DNA of 64,000 bases from Paratinospora sagittata (lineage: Eukaryota > Streptophyta > Magnoliopsida > Ranunculales > Menispermaceae). This document shows, piece after piece, positions 9,400-21,829 of this stretch; within the stretch, counting starts at the first letter, position 1; each line of letters starts with the position of its first letter. The stretch spans positions 24,776,286 to 24,840,285 of the forward strand of contig CM069603.1 of the NCBI GenBank assembly GCA_035771175.1, in the 5' to 3' direction. The position numbers were made by a program, and so were the translations under genes. The notes beneath the pieces are model-generated. The model made no database searches. It was not told where the DNA came from and was given only the letters and a program-made list of their open reading frames with translations.

Positions 9400-11480
9400 T
9401 GTAATCCCCTGAAAATTTTGAGGATATCTACTTTCAAATTTCAACATTATTCTCGCATTCCTTTAAGGAATCAATTACAAATCACACCAAAGAAATCTTG
9501 GCAAGTTTTTCAATACAAAATTATGGCAAGTTTCCAATACTATTAATCTTCCTTGCATACAAGACAAAATTTGGAAACCAAATCACCACCACAAAACCCT
9601 AACCCTAGTACATAAATACAAAAGCTCTTCCAAACGCCACACCCATCAGCACTTTCATCTCTCTCGTTCTCCCTTGTGCCAGCCGGAAGCATGCAACGAC
9701 GCCAGAGAATAGCGGGGGCCGCTAAAGAATCAAAGGTGAGCATCGTCTTCTCTTTCCCCTTTCTTTTCATTGCACGATGCTATGTTTTGCACTTCATGGA
9801 AGAACCACCTACAACACTCTTTCCATCCCTTCTTATTACTATACCTTCTCCCAAACTCCATTCCTTCATCAGTCCACTTTCCCCCACGAATCACTCTATC
9901 CGAAAATGACAAAATAATCGTCAGATTTTGTACAGAGAGTACATGTGCTATGCTTTCAGCCATGAGGCTGCGAAATCCATGATTGTGGTTGTTGCTGCCC
10001 ATGAGGAAAGGTCTTCTTCTTTCCTCTCTTTCCACTCTCTTCTTCTTTTTCTCCTTTTCCTCATCTTCTTTTCCTTCCCCTTCCTTTCTTTCTCCCCTGT
10101 TTTATTTCTTTCCGCCATTTAAACCAGTTTCTTTGCAACTCAAGCTTTTGTTTTTGTTTTTTTTTTTAAACAGAGCAACCGCCACCGTGTAAAGAAACAA
10201 CCACCACCATCGTTAAATATTGATATAATATATGTATTATAGGTTATAATCACCACAACTATTGAGGATTCATACGTTATGTATATTATATGTTATATAT
10301 ATATATATGTTAAACATCCCACCACTACACCATATACGTAATATATATTGTATATTATATGTTATGTTGCAACATATATACATATAAATATAATATAATG
10401 ATATTATACGATTAATTAATTTATATGCAAAAAAAAATTGTGTGCGGGTTGAAACTGACACGTGTCTTGAAACTCGAAAAATTAGGATTAAGCGATTGAG
10501 GTGGGGAAGATTCTATGCATTTACAATATTTTATTTCGATATGTAGATAAGAATATTAAATTAATTAGATTTATAGTATTGTTAAATTGTTCGTGCATGC
10601 TTATCTTACATGATTATATATATTGTGATTGTTGGCCATGATAATAATGTACGTGTATGATTTGTTGTCCCGAGTTGATGTTAGATGTGTGTAATTCATG
10701 TGTACTTTAAAAGTTTGATGACGTGATATATGACATTATAGTATTAGCATAATTATTATAATAAAATTTATATGTGAATGCTAATATATTTGGCATTGTG
10801 ATATGATATCATGTGTTGTGGGGTTTGAACATATCATGTGATTACAAGTTACGTATCGTACTTATGTTGCATGTGTGATACTGTGACTTCATTAAAGAAC
10901 ATGATTAAGATGAGAATAACACATATGGGGCAGTTATTCTAAGGAATATCGCCAATGACTGTTTTGGGGCAGTTATTCTGATGAATATCACCAATGATTA
11001 TTATGGGGCAGTTATTCATTATGAATATCGCCAACTAAATCTTAATTTTGGGTAGTGCCACCCTGGGTTTGATTTCCTAAATGTACGTGATTTAGAACGT
11101 GATAGAATTCTCGACTCAAACAATCAAATGTTGCAACGATTAATGTGTGAAACTTGTTTGTAATGTTCTTGTGTATATATCATGATAAAATGTTGTGAAT
11201 TGTTTAGATGACCCATTGGGCATTCAAGCTCACCCCTATTTTTCATATGCAGGTACTTAAGAGAATAAAATCGCAAGTTCGTGACGTAGTTCAGAGTAGT
11301 AGGGATGGTATTGTGGTGGCAGGGCTGAATATTTTTATTTGATTTTTAAAAGTTTATTATTTAAATGGGTTATATTGGCAATCAAAATTTAGTGAACATT
11401 ATTACCGTTAGTAAAGACCTTGTGGTTTATTTCACGTGTGAATGCCTTGGACTTGAATTTATTAATTCTACTTGATGAAT
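9400..11480 (+). mobile_element. 3' LTR of the degraded chromovirus; right end uncertain
   Basis: It starts TGTAATCCCCTGAAAATTTT after the polypurine tract. It contains a TATA-like region (CATAAATACAAAAGC, about 9610), CT-rich leader sequence, a very AT-rich stretch (10200-10450) and the CTCACCCC-TTTCATATGCAGG block (11230-11252) common near LTR ends of this clade. I cannot see a clean terminal CA, so the end is approximate. Short overlapping reading frames at 9543-10190 are not convincing genes. Confidence 0.6.
10925..11037 (+). repeat. Three tandem units of about 40 bp in the LTR
   Basis: GGGGCAGTTATTC...GAATATCNCCAA occurs three times in a row, with small differences in the spacer. Confidence 0.85.
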
Positions 11481-11913
11481 ATATTTAAAATGTTGTGTCC
11501 ATAATGGATGGACAATGGCAAGTACCCTCACAATTCAATATAGAAATTTGTATAGTGGAATTATGTGCTCCTTGGCATGAAAATGAAAGGGTATTCGTTT
11601 ATCTTAACCAGTAAGTTGGTTAGAAGAATACAAATTCATATTTTTTCAAATTTTACTATCTATATAATGGTTATGGGTTAAGATAGATGGATACAATTCA
11701 CGCCTCGATTTTCTTTTGCTATTTTCTTGATAAGAGCAAATATTTATTCTTATTACTTTAAAATTTAAGTTTTAAAAAAAGTAAAGTCGACAAACACTAC
11801 CTAAATCCTTAAAGGTATGAGGGCGATCAACTGGTGCAGAACTTCTAATTTGGTCAATAGCCTAGACATTCTAGCTTTAAGCCTTCTCCAACCCCAACCC
11901 CTCCACCAGCGTA
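11481..11913. other. Unassigned sequence
   Basis: No gene or repeat structure recognised. It may include the decayed end of the preceding LTR. Confidence 0.4.
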
Positions 11914-12408
11914 TAGGGGTGTTTATTAACCCAACCAACCTGATTAACCTAACTGAATCGAACTTTTTGGGTTGGTTTATATATTGAATTAGTTTGAATT
12001 GGGTTAAAGTTTTATAAAACATAACCGAACCAACTTAAAAGTGATAGTTATTGTTTTATATTTTTCAATTTTACTATAATCATTTACTATCATAGAATTA
12101 TTCAAAATATTATAATAAAAATATCATGTCAGAATTCACCTTAATAAGTATTATAATAGTCATATTTGACTTAAAATAGTTTTTTAGAATTAAAAAATTG
12201 AGTAGATCATGTAATTCTATAATTTATATATTAAGTAGACTAACCCGATCAACCCAACCCAAACCAACCCGAAGTTAGTGGGTTGGTTTGGTTTGGGTTT
12301 AGGAGTCTTATTGAGTTGGGTTGGGTTGAAATTTTTACAACCTAACTTAATTGGGTTGGGTTGGTATTTTGCCATAACCCAAACCAACCCAACCCGTGAA
12401 CACCCCTA
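11914..12408. mobile_element. hAT-like MITE with TAGGGGTGTT ends
   Basis: It starts TAGGGGTGTTTA and ends with the reverse-complementary GAACACCCCTA. The subterminal regions are rich in GGGTTGG / CCAACCC in opposite orientation, so the element folds on itself. It is 495 bp with no coding capacity. Possible 8-bp flanks are CCAGCGTA and CTAGCCAA (5 of 8 matching), weak but consistent with hAT. A second, split copy lies at 29957-45660. Confidence 0.7.
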
Positions 12409-13229
12409 CTAGCCAACACATTTTAGCTCTCAAATCCTTAGAAACATGAAATATGATCCCAAACACCCAAAGCAATAGGCCCTAAAATGCAAGCTCTCTT
12501 GTGTTCTCAAGTCCATCCTGCAAGCTCCCCCGCAAGCCAAAAACACACTCCATCAAGCCCCCTCAAAAGGCCCTGACTTATCTCTATTATATCCATACAC
12601 CTACACACACACACACACACACACAAAATACTCTTACAAAATGAGCAAGCAAATGGATATCATATTGGATGAAGTGGAGCAAGAGGCTATCACTTTTTAA
12701 ATGACAGAAGAAATTAAGGTAAAGGTTCAAAAAGTGCAAATCCAAAAAATAAAAATAAAAAATGGGTCCACTATGTTTAGTAGAGCATCTACTTTCGCGG
12801 CGAGGGGTTGGACTTGGGCCACGATTTTATCTCACTTTTTTTGGTGTTTCTTTTTTTGGGTGTAACAGTAAGCACCTGGTGAGTACCTCGAATTCTCATA
12901 CTTTTGTGGTGCTTGTCATAGTACAATACAACTATATTATTTATTTCTCGTTGTGTTGTGGTTGTGTGGTCTCGAGCACTTGTTGCGATAAGTGACTCTC
13001 TGACCTTTTGGGGTCTATAAAAGGACGTGGGCAACGGGGGAGGGGGGGTTAGTTTATTTTCATCCTTGTCCTTGGTTCTCATTTTCAAGTCTTTGAGGTT
13101 TCTTAGTTAGATTTGGTTCTTCATCTTGTTTATTTGCTTCCTTCTTTTGAGCTTGAAGTGGGAGCGTTAGGTATTTGAGGGAAATTTCATTTCACCTTGT
13201 TTTAGTCCTCATTTTCCTTAGCATATGAT
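12409..13229. other. Intergenic sequence with a (CA)n microsatellite and a leader-like region
   Basis: A CA dinucleotide run lies at 12604-12625. From 12990 on the sequence reads like a promoter and 5' leader for the ORF at 13230. No other feature is supported. Confidence 0.5.
13016..13022 (+). promoter_or_regulatory. Candidate TATA box upstream of the gag-like ORF
   Basis: TATAAAA in GTCTATAAAAGGACG, about 210 bp before the ATG at 13230, followed by a T/C-rich leader. Sequence context only. Confidence 0.4.
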
Positions 13230-13648
13230 ATGAGTTCTCAAGGACATTCGCATTCCTCCCCTTTGATGGAGGGATGAGAGTATGAGGAAAGCGAGCAATG
13301 TCTGTGATGCTCCGAAAATTATTTCATTTAGCCCATAACCCAATTGCATTTTCCCTAAACTCTATGTGTTTGCCTTGATATGTTTGGTGTTTGTTTGATG
13401 GTTGTTTAATGTTTGTATATTTGATGCTTGATAATGTATATAAATATGTGCATTATAAATTATATATGGGTCATGTTTTATTATTTATGCATTGGCCCAT
13501 TAAACCATGAATTGATGTAGGTTAGGATTGATTGAATAAAAAGACAAATGAGAATGAAAATTTGGTGTATTAAATGGATTGGACATTAAAATACATGGAA
13601 GCATGAGATTGGTTAAATTACATGTGGTTGGTATGGGTAGTATGAGAC

Positions 13649-13832
13649 CAACACATATCAAGTTGGTGCATGAGAATGGACAAGTGTCTCATGCCCCATT
13701 TCTCTTCTCCAACACATGTCAAGTTGGTGCATGAAAATGGACAAGTATCCCATGCCCCATTTCTCCTCTCCAACACATGTCAAGTTAGTGCATGAGAGTG
13801 GACAAGTGTCCCATGCCCTACTTCTCTTCTCC
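13649..13832 (+). repeat. Three tandem copies of a ~61-bp unit in the solo LTR
   Basis: Each unit starts CAACACATNTCAAGTT, contains GACAAGTNTC-CATGCCC and ends TTCTCNTCTC. The three copies differ at a few bases only. Confidence 0.9.
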
Positions 13833-15297
13833 AAGGAAGTCCTAGAGAGTGAGATGAGTGGAGGGAAAAGAAAAAAGAAGAGAAAGGAAAGAAGAAGAGA
13901 AAGAAAGAGGAAGGTACTTTGAGGGAAGTCTCAGCAACATTTTCATCAAAGAGCGGGATCTTGGTTCTATATGGTCAGATTGAGCTCAAACTTTGTCATC
14001 AAGTTTGTATCTTATGTGTATTCATTCTGGTCGGTGGAGATCTTGATTGGAGTTTTAGTTTGAAAGATATAACCTCCCAAAAAAGGTTGGTCGGAAAGTC
14101 TAGATTTCTCGGCAGTTTAGATCAAACTAATAGATCTCCTAAATCTACAGTTAGATGGCTATGATATTTGAGAAGGTGGTTCACAACTGATCTTTCTACA
14201 TTATGAACGGTTGAGATGTTGGTGGGTCAAGTATTTTGTGTGATATAGTCATCTGAGTTCAAGTATTTGCAGCAGGAAAGGAGAAATTGTCTGATTAGAG
14301 ACTTGTTCATCAAAGAGGCTTATATTTTCGGTCCACCATTGGATTGAGCTGAGTTTTGGACAAAAGGTTTGCCTCTTAACATACTTCAATCTCTACGGTT
14401 GATTTTGTGATCAAATATTTCTGTTGGTAGCTTGATACATCTGAACAGAATATTAAATTGAAAATTTGTAGGGTTGTTTGTATTAGACCTAAATTTAGAA
14501 TATGAACTTAGACCTTTTCAAATAGCTTGCATGTCAACTATGTTGACCTAGGTGCCATTTTTGATGAACCCATGATGCAAAATCAGTGATATACATGGCT
14601 GAACATGGTGACCTAGTGTAAATAGGCAATATGGCCTAAGTATGGAAAATTTCATATATTAGGGCTTTTGATGTTTTTGGCCTAGAATCATTGAATTGAT
14701 CCAATTTATGTCTAATTAAGCATGATTAGGGTTGATTATGCTACTAATTTGGTGGTTGTGACCATATCATGGGTTAGGCCAACTTGTGATCAAGTGGCCC
14801 AATTTGGGCATGTTTATACCTAAGGAATTGAAAATCGGTATTTTTGATTAATTGAATGGTTTATGAATGAGAACTATACATTAGAGGTCTAAGTCATGTG
14901 ATTTGAGTTGAATGATGGGATTAGATGGGATTTAGGCCTATTGTCTATATGTGGGCTGATTTAGGGTTGATGTGTAATGTCTATGTGATTGAGCATAGAA
15001 ATTGATGTATGGTTGGATATTGATGAATGTTTCAGGACCTTGATTGGGTTGATTCAGTTTGGTGTCCATGCGTGGTTAGATACTCTCGCGAGGCATGGTT
15101 GTGAGTAGACTTCATTTATGATTATATCTTTTATGTCATCATATCACTTATATATATTGTATGTTGAAAGCATGAATGTGTCCTAATGTTTTGAATGATG
15201 CATTGATTTGAGAAAACCTTATGACTTTGGTTGGGCCCATCTATCTGGCTAATAGGGAGACTTAACCTTGTCATATGAGGGTTTTAAAAAGGAAATA

Positions 15298-15405
15298 TTT
15301 GGGGATGAGAACGGTACGGTGAAATAGACGTGCACTAGTAACCCCAAATCAACATGATTGGGGATGAGAACGGTACGGTGAAATAAACGTGCACTAGTAA
15401 CCCTA
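15298..15405 (+). repeat. Two tandem copies of a ~62-bp unit
   Basis: GGGGATGAGAACGGTACGGT followed by a GTGCACTAGTAACCC block is present twice, almost identical. The reverse relative (40961-44259) carries different tandem units in the matching zone (41840-42125), so this part of the LTR is prone to local duplication. Confidence 0.85.
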
Positions 15406-17378
15406 ATGCATGTGGAATGTGGATCCAAATTGATAAGTTTTTACTTGCATCGAACTTATTATAAATGCTTGATATCTATATGTTATGAGCTTTTAATCAT
15501 GCTACACATTGACATGCATACATGATATTTCTTGATGAGTATTGATAGCATATTTGAATTCTATTCACTGGGCATCGTTGGCTCACCCTCATTTTCCTCT
15601 TTCAGGTCCTTCTGTCCTGAATAAGGGCAAAGGAGTAGTCATATCTTGACGGTCTTGCCGGCGAGAGAATCCAAGGCCTCGATGTGAGTTGAGAGGCATT
15701 TTGATTGAACTGTGTTTTAAATTATGATGTATTATATTTTGGACTATGTAATTATAACACTTACCACATTGTAGTATGGGTGAGTTGGGACTTGTTAGAT
15801 AGACCATGTGGGCATATGACGATTTTTTTGTACCCTTGGTTTTGGACTTTATGTGTATGTCCATCTTGATGGACTGTAGGGATTATGGTTTTATTTATGG
15901 TTCATTTTTATTGATTATCTCTTGTCTTGGATGATTAATACAGTTGGTAGTTTTGTTTAGTACCTTTTTATATTATGTCGTTGTTTGGGATAAGGCTCGT
16001 AGGGTCTCAACCACCTCACGGGGGTTGAGAAGTGGTTGGAGATACCTACGCCGAGCGTCCCACCCAGGCATTCTGCACGCCATTCCTTGGGCGGTTGGTG
16101 GTCCGGGGTGCGGGGTCCCTACAATGTCGATATGTGGTGGATGAGGCGAATGAGCCTTTGGTATCCCTTTGTCTTGATGTTGACGTTGAATGCTTTGACG
16201 ACGAGCTTGTTGGGAGCGATGATTCGGATTTGTTCGTCCCTATGCATCAGTTGTCTATTGACGATCGCCTGTCAAGAATATCTCAAAAGTAGCTTGACAT
16301 TTTTCGTCAGAGGATCAGGGTGCCCAATGATGTAAGTTTGCAAGTCCCGCATCCTGACGAAAGGGCATGTCGTCCTCTTTTTGGAGAGGTTGTTTTCAAT
16401 CCTTAACTGTATGAGGTCAGGCTTTTGCATGCGGTGTTTACTAAATTTCTCATGAAGTTGGGTTTAGCCCCTATGCAGCTAAACCCTAACATGTGGAAAA
16501 AATCGGTTGGCTGCATCGCTATGTGGAGGAATTTCAATCTCCCAAAATTCAACTGAAATGAGTTTTTGTATAGTCATTCAGTGATCAGACATTCAGACTC
16601 AATTGGCTGATATTTCATCTCTCCTCACAGTTGGGTGTCCAACACCGTGCAAATATTGGAACGTGTAGGACCAATGACCCTCATGTTGGGATTTTGATGA
16701 TTACAAACATGGATAACATTTCAATTATATTATTTTAGATGTTATAGCTAGTACATTAAGATCACACCTGTTGATCTAAGTGATTTTCCACCTAGTACTC
16801 TTTTAAGTGTTTTGAAGCTTACAAACAATATAATCATAGTACTAATGTCTTTGACTTAGTTGTTTCAGTGCTAACTAGCTATATCAGATGGACTCAACTA
16901 TCATGTCAAAGCGTGTGGATGGAACAATAATGCATAAAGATTCAAGAGCTTCATGTTTGTAATCTTTTGTCTAGAATCTTAGTGTTGTAGAGTAATCCTT
17001 ACTCATTCCAACCACAATATGATTTGCATCTTTTGAAAATCATGCATATAAGTCATTAGATATTCATGCACATATATTATCATCATATTGATCATGCATG
17101 CACATACATTATCATGATTATCATGCAATCATATAATTAACATTTTTTATCATGCACTCATATTACCAACTCTGCATGGTTTTTATCGTTTTACGTGTAT
17201 CATATAAAACGTCTTAATCATCTGTATTAATCGATTGTTGTAAATGCGTTGATTGTTGTAAATTGTGTTTCAATTTTGTCAAAAATTGTTTCAAAGTTGG
17301 TTTATGTGTTTGACAATATCTTAAACTCATTTTGATTGAAAAACCGGGTTTCTATCACTTCAACGTGAAGGAATGTGT

Positions 17379-20033
17379 TGTTAACCTAAGCGGTTCATCA
17401 CTTAGCAAGTCCCTAAGTATACTTGATGAAATATATTTTGATGATCACAAACAAAATCTCTTTCAGTGCTAACGAGCTTTAATCAAGAACCTATCTCAGT
17501 ACCTCAGAAAAGCAAAAAGCCGAAGAACGATTCGATCAAGGAACTCAAAGTCATATCAGACGTTCAAGATCGTTTCAATCAAAAGACCTCAAAAATCATA
17601 TCATGATTTCAAGATCACATCACACGAACGACTCGATCAAGCTTCAAGACTACATCTTTTGATCAATGTTCAAGACATTCAACTCTAGCACGAAGTTCAT
17701 CGAAGATCTCATAATGAAGAGTTCGACTTAAAGATAATGAGAAATATGAGAAATACATAATGTTTAAGGTATATCTTTCTCTAATCGATATTGCTCAAAT
17801 GATTTTCAAAACCATGCACAAATCATTTGCATATTTGCATGTTTTGATCATACGTTTTACGGTGTTTCAAATGATTTAAATTTTTTATATTTAATTTGAA
17901 ATTTACCGAGTTTTTATTTGTATTCATCATATTTTTAATCGCGAGTCAAAACTACGTTTCAAGAGTCTTTCAGGACGCTAATGATTTAGTTGCGCTCTCC
18001 AGAACTTGATAAGTCAGAACGCTGATAACATATAAGGTTAAATTAAACTGATTCATCGAGATACTTACTTGTAAGTAGCTACCTCTCTTTAGTCAACCTC
18101 TGAAGTTGTCAAGACACTGACTCTGCATCAGCTTACTGAAAGATTTCTAAGTTCTTCAAAGAATTTATCTTTGAGGATGCTGATAGTTATAAGTTGGATA
18201 AACTATCAGGACGCTACCTGGATAGGAGCGCCCTCACCTTTGAGAACCAACTTAATAACTTTCAAGACGCTAATTTTCCTTCAGCGCACTTGGTTTTGTT
18301 TTCAAATATTTTGAAATGACAGGGCACTTACATAGTTGTAGCGCCCTTGTGTTTTATGTTTTAAAAGGTCGGACGCTTACGAGTTAGTAGCACCCTCACT
18401 TCATTGTTCAGCAGAACTCTTATACATAATGAGCGCCCTCAATGAACAATACGACAAAGTTGATATTATGCGTCAGGACGCTGATTACAGAATCAGGACG
18501 TTATTTCAACAACCGTCACTATTCTAACAAGTACACTATATCAGTCTACTTTTTCAGAACAGATCTTTGCATAGAATCCTTTTTAGATTTATCAGAGATC
18601 TTCTCTGCTACATGAATCAAGTTTTTTCTAAAACTTTCCTTATTCATGTAATCTGAAAAGAATCAAAATGTTAGTGAAAATTGCAGTTGCCATTTTCATA
18701 TAACATTCTAGTCGTTGTGTGCAAACGTTCACACTGTATTTGAATTTCAAATGTCTAATGGTTATTATCTACTAAGTCTATAAATACCAACACTTTGAAT
18801 CAAACAACTTGCCAATAATTTTTATTGTGCCAAAAAGTTTTGAATGTTAGCCGTTGTTCAATCTTTCAAAAGTTTTCAAAGTATTCTTCACGGATACTTT
18901 ACTTAGTCAAAAGATTTTCATATTAAGCTTCAATTATATTCTATCTTTGAAAATCTATTTTGAACTAGTTTCTACTCAAATTCTCAGCCTGGATTTATAC
19001 TTAACATCAATCATTCTGATGAAAGAATTTGAGAAATAATTCATGAGAGATACAGTTGTACTTGATTTTATATCTTAAGTATTGTATTGAACAATATCAG
19101 TAGTTGTGTTCACTATTGAATACTGAACCATACATTTTCATGCTTATATATTTTATCTATTTTGAAAACTATCAGCGTCTATGTTTCACACTGGTCCTGA
19201 TTTTTAACTTCAATGTTTCAATGGTATCATAATGTTTTCGAAGAAGTACTTAATTGATTTACATATCATTCACACTTTCCGAAAGTGCACTTGAGCAATA
19301 CCAAACATTGAAAGGTAAAGGACTGTAAGTGTATGTCTCTTAGCATTATGTATTCAAATTTATACAACATTGTAATGCTATGCACATGAGCTTAATTGTA
19401 AAGTGTTCTACTCAGTTAGAACCAATATAATTATTGTGTTGTAATGCTGGTTTGTTTCTGGATTGAAACAACCAGGTCAAGTGAATGTAACTCACTTAAT
19501 GATTTCAAGGGTGAAATTATGTTAATGTTCATCCTCACTTGTAAGTAGGAAAACCGATTCATCCTCATCCCGCAAAAGGATAGGTTCATCCTTAACCTAT
19601 AAAAAGATAGGTTATCTCTGAACCTGTAAAAGAAAAACGTTTCTTCCTCATCCCATAAAAGGAAAACGGTTTTTCCTTATCTCGTAAAAGGAGCATGGGT
19701 TTTTCCTCATCACGAAAAAAAGAAATGCGGTTTATCCTTAGCCTGCAAAAGGATAAGTTTACCTTGAACCTGTAAAAGGGCTTGTATAACAGTTTGGTTC
19801 TCACCCGTAAGAGAATCAGTTAGTGGATTCAAAAAATCCTAATCGGGAGATTAGGTAGTGGATGTAGGCTTGGCCGAACCACTATAAATTCTAGTGTACT
19901 TTATGTTATGCATTTTACTTTATGACTAGTATGTGCATTAAATTTCAATGTACCAATGTATATCACTAAGTCATTGGAATAGTTTTAAAATTAACCATCT
20001 CACCCAATTCACCCCCTCTTGGGTGCACCAACA
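17379..20033 (+). mobile_element. Nested copia-like solo LTR
   Basis: It begins TGTTAACC and ends GGTGCACCAACA. The 5-bp flanks are TGTGT (17374-17378) and CGCGC (20034-20038), identical if every C to T change is decay of methylated cytosine. It carries ATTTTGATGATCACAAAC near the start, a long series of GGACGCT...GCGCCCTC motifs (17965-18500) and a minisatellite (19528-19816). It splits the LTR at 16684-21829. No genes lie inside. Confidence 0.78.
19528..19816 (+). repeat. Minisatellite with TCATCCTCA-CCCGTAAAAGGA-type units
   Basis: Roughly nine units of 28-30 bp, alternating TTCATCCTNANCC with TAAAAGGATAGG, at the position of the TAAGTTGAGA arrays of related LTRs. Confidence 0.75.
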
Positions 20034-21339
20034 CGCGCTCCTCATTCAAGGAACGCGCTCCTAAGCTTTTTTCCTGAGAATCAAATCTTTCTGGTCAGAG
20101 TTTAAGGAACGCACTCCTGTGGTTTTTCCCAAGACTCGGACTTTTCTGATCAGGGATTAAGGAATGTGCTCCTCTTAATAGGAACACGATCCTATAGAAA
20201 AGGGACAAAATAAGAATGTTCATAGAGTCAGTGGTTCTTGATGAAGAACCTCGCTCCTATGCCCAACGGACATATTAAGGAACGTGCTCCTCTTATAAGG
20301 AATGCGCTCCTTTATTGGAGGGAAATCTGAAAAGTTTCAGATTTAAAAGCAGAAGTGTGCTCCTTCATTGAGGAGTGCGTTCTTGTGCCTCGGTCTGGTT
20401 TTTCTCTATAAATACGACACTTGCTCATTTGAAGAGCAAGTTCTTAAGTGCTTTAAACACTTTTAAAAGCAAAAGTTCACCTACATTTGAATCTTTGATT
20501 CAATCTTCCGAATAGTTCGCCTATTCTTTCAAAACTCTTGAGAAACTTGTGAGTTTCTCTTGAGCATAGATCAAGTCGTTCTTGAGTGAGTTCATCACCT
20601 ATCTTGTAGATCTTGATCTTTCTTGAAGGCGAAATCACTCTCACCACCTTCACACATTGGAGAATCTTGTGTGCTTCATCCTTCCCAAGAGTTAGGTAAA
20701 ATCTCTTTTTAAGATTCGTGTGATTGTGCTTATGATTGTTAAACAATTTTTGTGTTTGATTTATCTATCTTTAAAACCGTCTTGTTTAAGTGTTTGTGAA
20801 ACCATATTTGATCTTCATATGATATTATCTTGATTAGTGGAACCGTTTTTCTCTCTATTGTGTGAAACCATTTTGATCCTACAACTTATATCATCTTGGT
20901 TTATGGTTTCATGTGTTGCATTTGATATCGATTCTTGTGCTTAACATATAGTATTTGAATCAATTTTTTTTTTATCACAACTTATGCATATTGATTCACA
21001 CACTTGAATATTTATCTATATCTTTGAATAATAAGTTTTGATTAATAATTTGCATATTGATTCTTGTACTTCATTCATCATACTTAGAATCAATATTTGG
21101 AAATACATGTATGCATATGATTCTTGAACTTGCATAAACATAATTTGAATCGTTTGCATTTATTTTTGAAAGACTATTTCAATGTGCACTTCACTTAACA
21201 TATTGTGGTTGAAATATTTTGGATTACTCGTTACAAGGTTGTATGCTAGAATTATGAGAGAGTTCCTACAACTTCTCTTAATATCATTGGTAACCTTGAT
21301 GTATTTTTGACTTGTTAGTCAATCGGGATTATACCTCTC

Positions 21340-21600
21340 TTTGTACGACTTCTAACCACGCCCGTAAGTTGGTTAGTGTACGACTTCTAGTCACCCCCGT
21401 AAATTGACTAGATTGTACGGTTTCTAGCCACGCCTGCAAGTTGGTTAGGTTTACGGCTTCTAGTTACACCCATAAGTTAACTAGATTGTATGGCTTCTAG
21501 CCACACCCGCAAGTTGGTTAGGTTTACGGCTTTAAGTCACACCCGTAAGTTGACTAGATTGTACTGCTTCTATCTACGCCTGTAAGTTAGATAGACTTAG
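21340..21600 (+). repeat. Minisatellite with TTCTAGCCACNCCCGTAAGTTG-type units
   Basis: About eight units of ~30 bp alternating between AGTTGGTTAG and AGTTGACTAG versions. The reverse LTR carries the matching array at 26208-26365. Confidence 0.85.
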
Positions 21601-21829
21601 TGGATTTGGGAAATCTCAATCGTGGGTGGTCAGGTAGAAGAATATGTTCAAGGGGAACCGAACCACTATAAATCACTGTGTTCATTTGTTTACTTTTCCT
21701 GCACTTTATCATTTTACTTATTACCTACCGTGCACTTAAATTGATTAATTAAATTAACCAAAAGGTAAAGCAAAAATTCGCAACGTCCAATTCACCCCCC
21801 CCCTCTTGGACGGAATTACTTGGCCAACA

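Larger units (their letters stand above)
13303..16123 (+). mobile_element. Solo LTR with perfect ATGTC target duplication
   Basis: It begins TGTGATGCTCCG and ends GGGTCCCTACA. ATGTC flanks it exactly at 13298-13302 and 16124-16128. It is 2821 bp with no internal genes, so it is a solo LTR. It is homologous, in opposite orientation, to 40961-44259: both share ATTTCATTTAGCCCATA next to the start and GCTCACCCTCATTTTC-like sequence near the end. The clade is not provable; the size and end motifs fit Ty3/gypsy chromoviruses. Confidence 0.88.
13230..16683 (+). pseudogene. Decayed gag-like or transposon ORF, split by a solo LTR
   Basis: Removing the LTR at 13303-16123 and one ATGTC copy leaves one reading frame: ATG at 13230, through ...ESEQC (13302), continuing at 16129 as YVVDEANEPL and on to 16683. 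The phase is kept across the removed insert. In-frame stops occur after MEG, SQK, VFNP and KFN, among others. The part near 16300-16550 reads IRVPNDVSLQVP, then FTKFLMKLGLAPMQLNPNMW. That resembles the conserved N-terminal domain seen in many plant transposon/gag-like proteins (a hydrophobic HPFF-like stretch, then LAPxQLxPNxW). The C-terminal part is lost at 16684, where a copia-like LTR begins. Its exact family is uncertain. Confidence 0.6.
16684..21829 (+). mobile_element. Copia-like LTR interrupted by a second copia-like LTR
   Basis: It starts TGTTGGGATTTTGATGATTAC (16684) and ends ACTTGGCCAACA (21829). Net of the nested insert it is about 2.49 kb. Its right half has arrays of GGAACGCGCTCCT motifs (20034-20380), a CACNCCCGTAAGTTG minisatellite (21340-21600) and the CAATTCACCCCC-CTCTTGGACG end block. 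The reverse copy at 25982-29553 shows the uninterrupted order. Flanks CCTCA and ACTCT do not match, so the insertion site has been altered. No coding region is left. Confidence 0.75.

Noticed and set aside
9543..10192. Cluster of overlapping 60-100 codon frames in the LTR leader
   Set aside because: They follow T/C-rich leader sequence, overlap on both strands and have no domain or splice evidence.
16032..16335. Frames of 86 and 99 codons across the solo LTR end
   Set aside because: The starts lie inside the LTR. Only the part after 16129, in the frame joined to 13302, is likely to have been coding.
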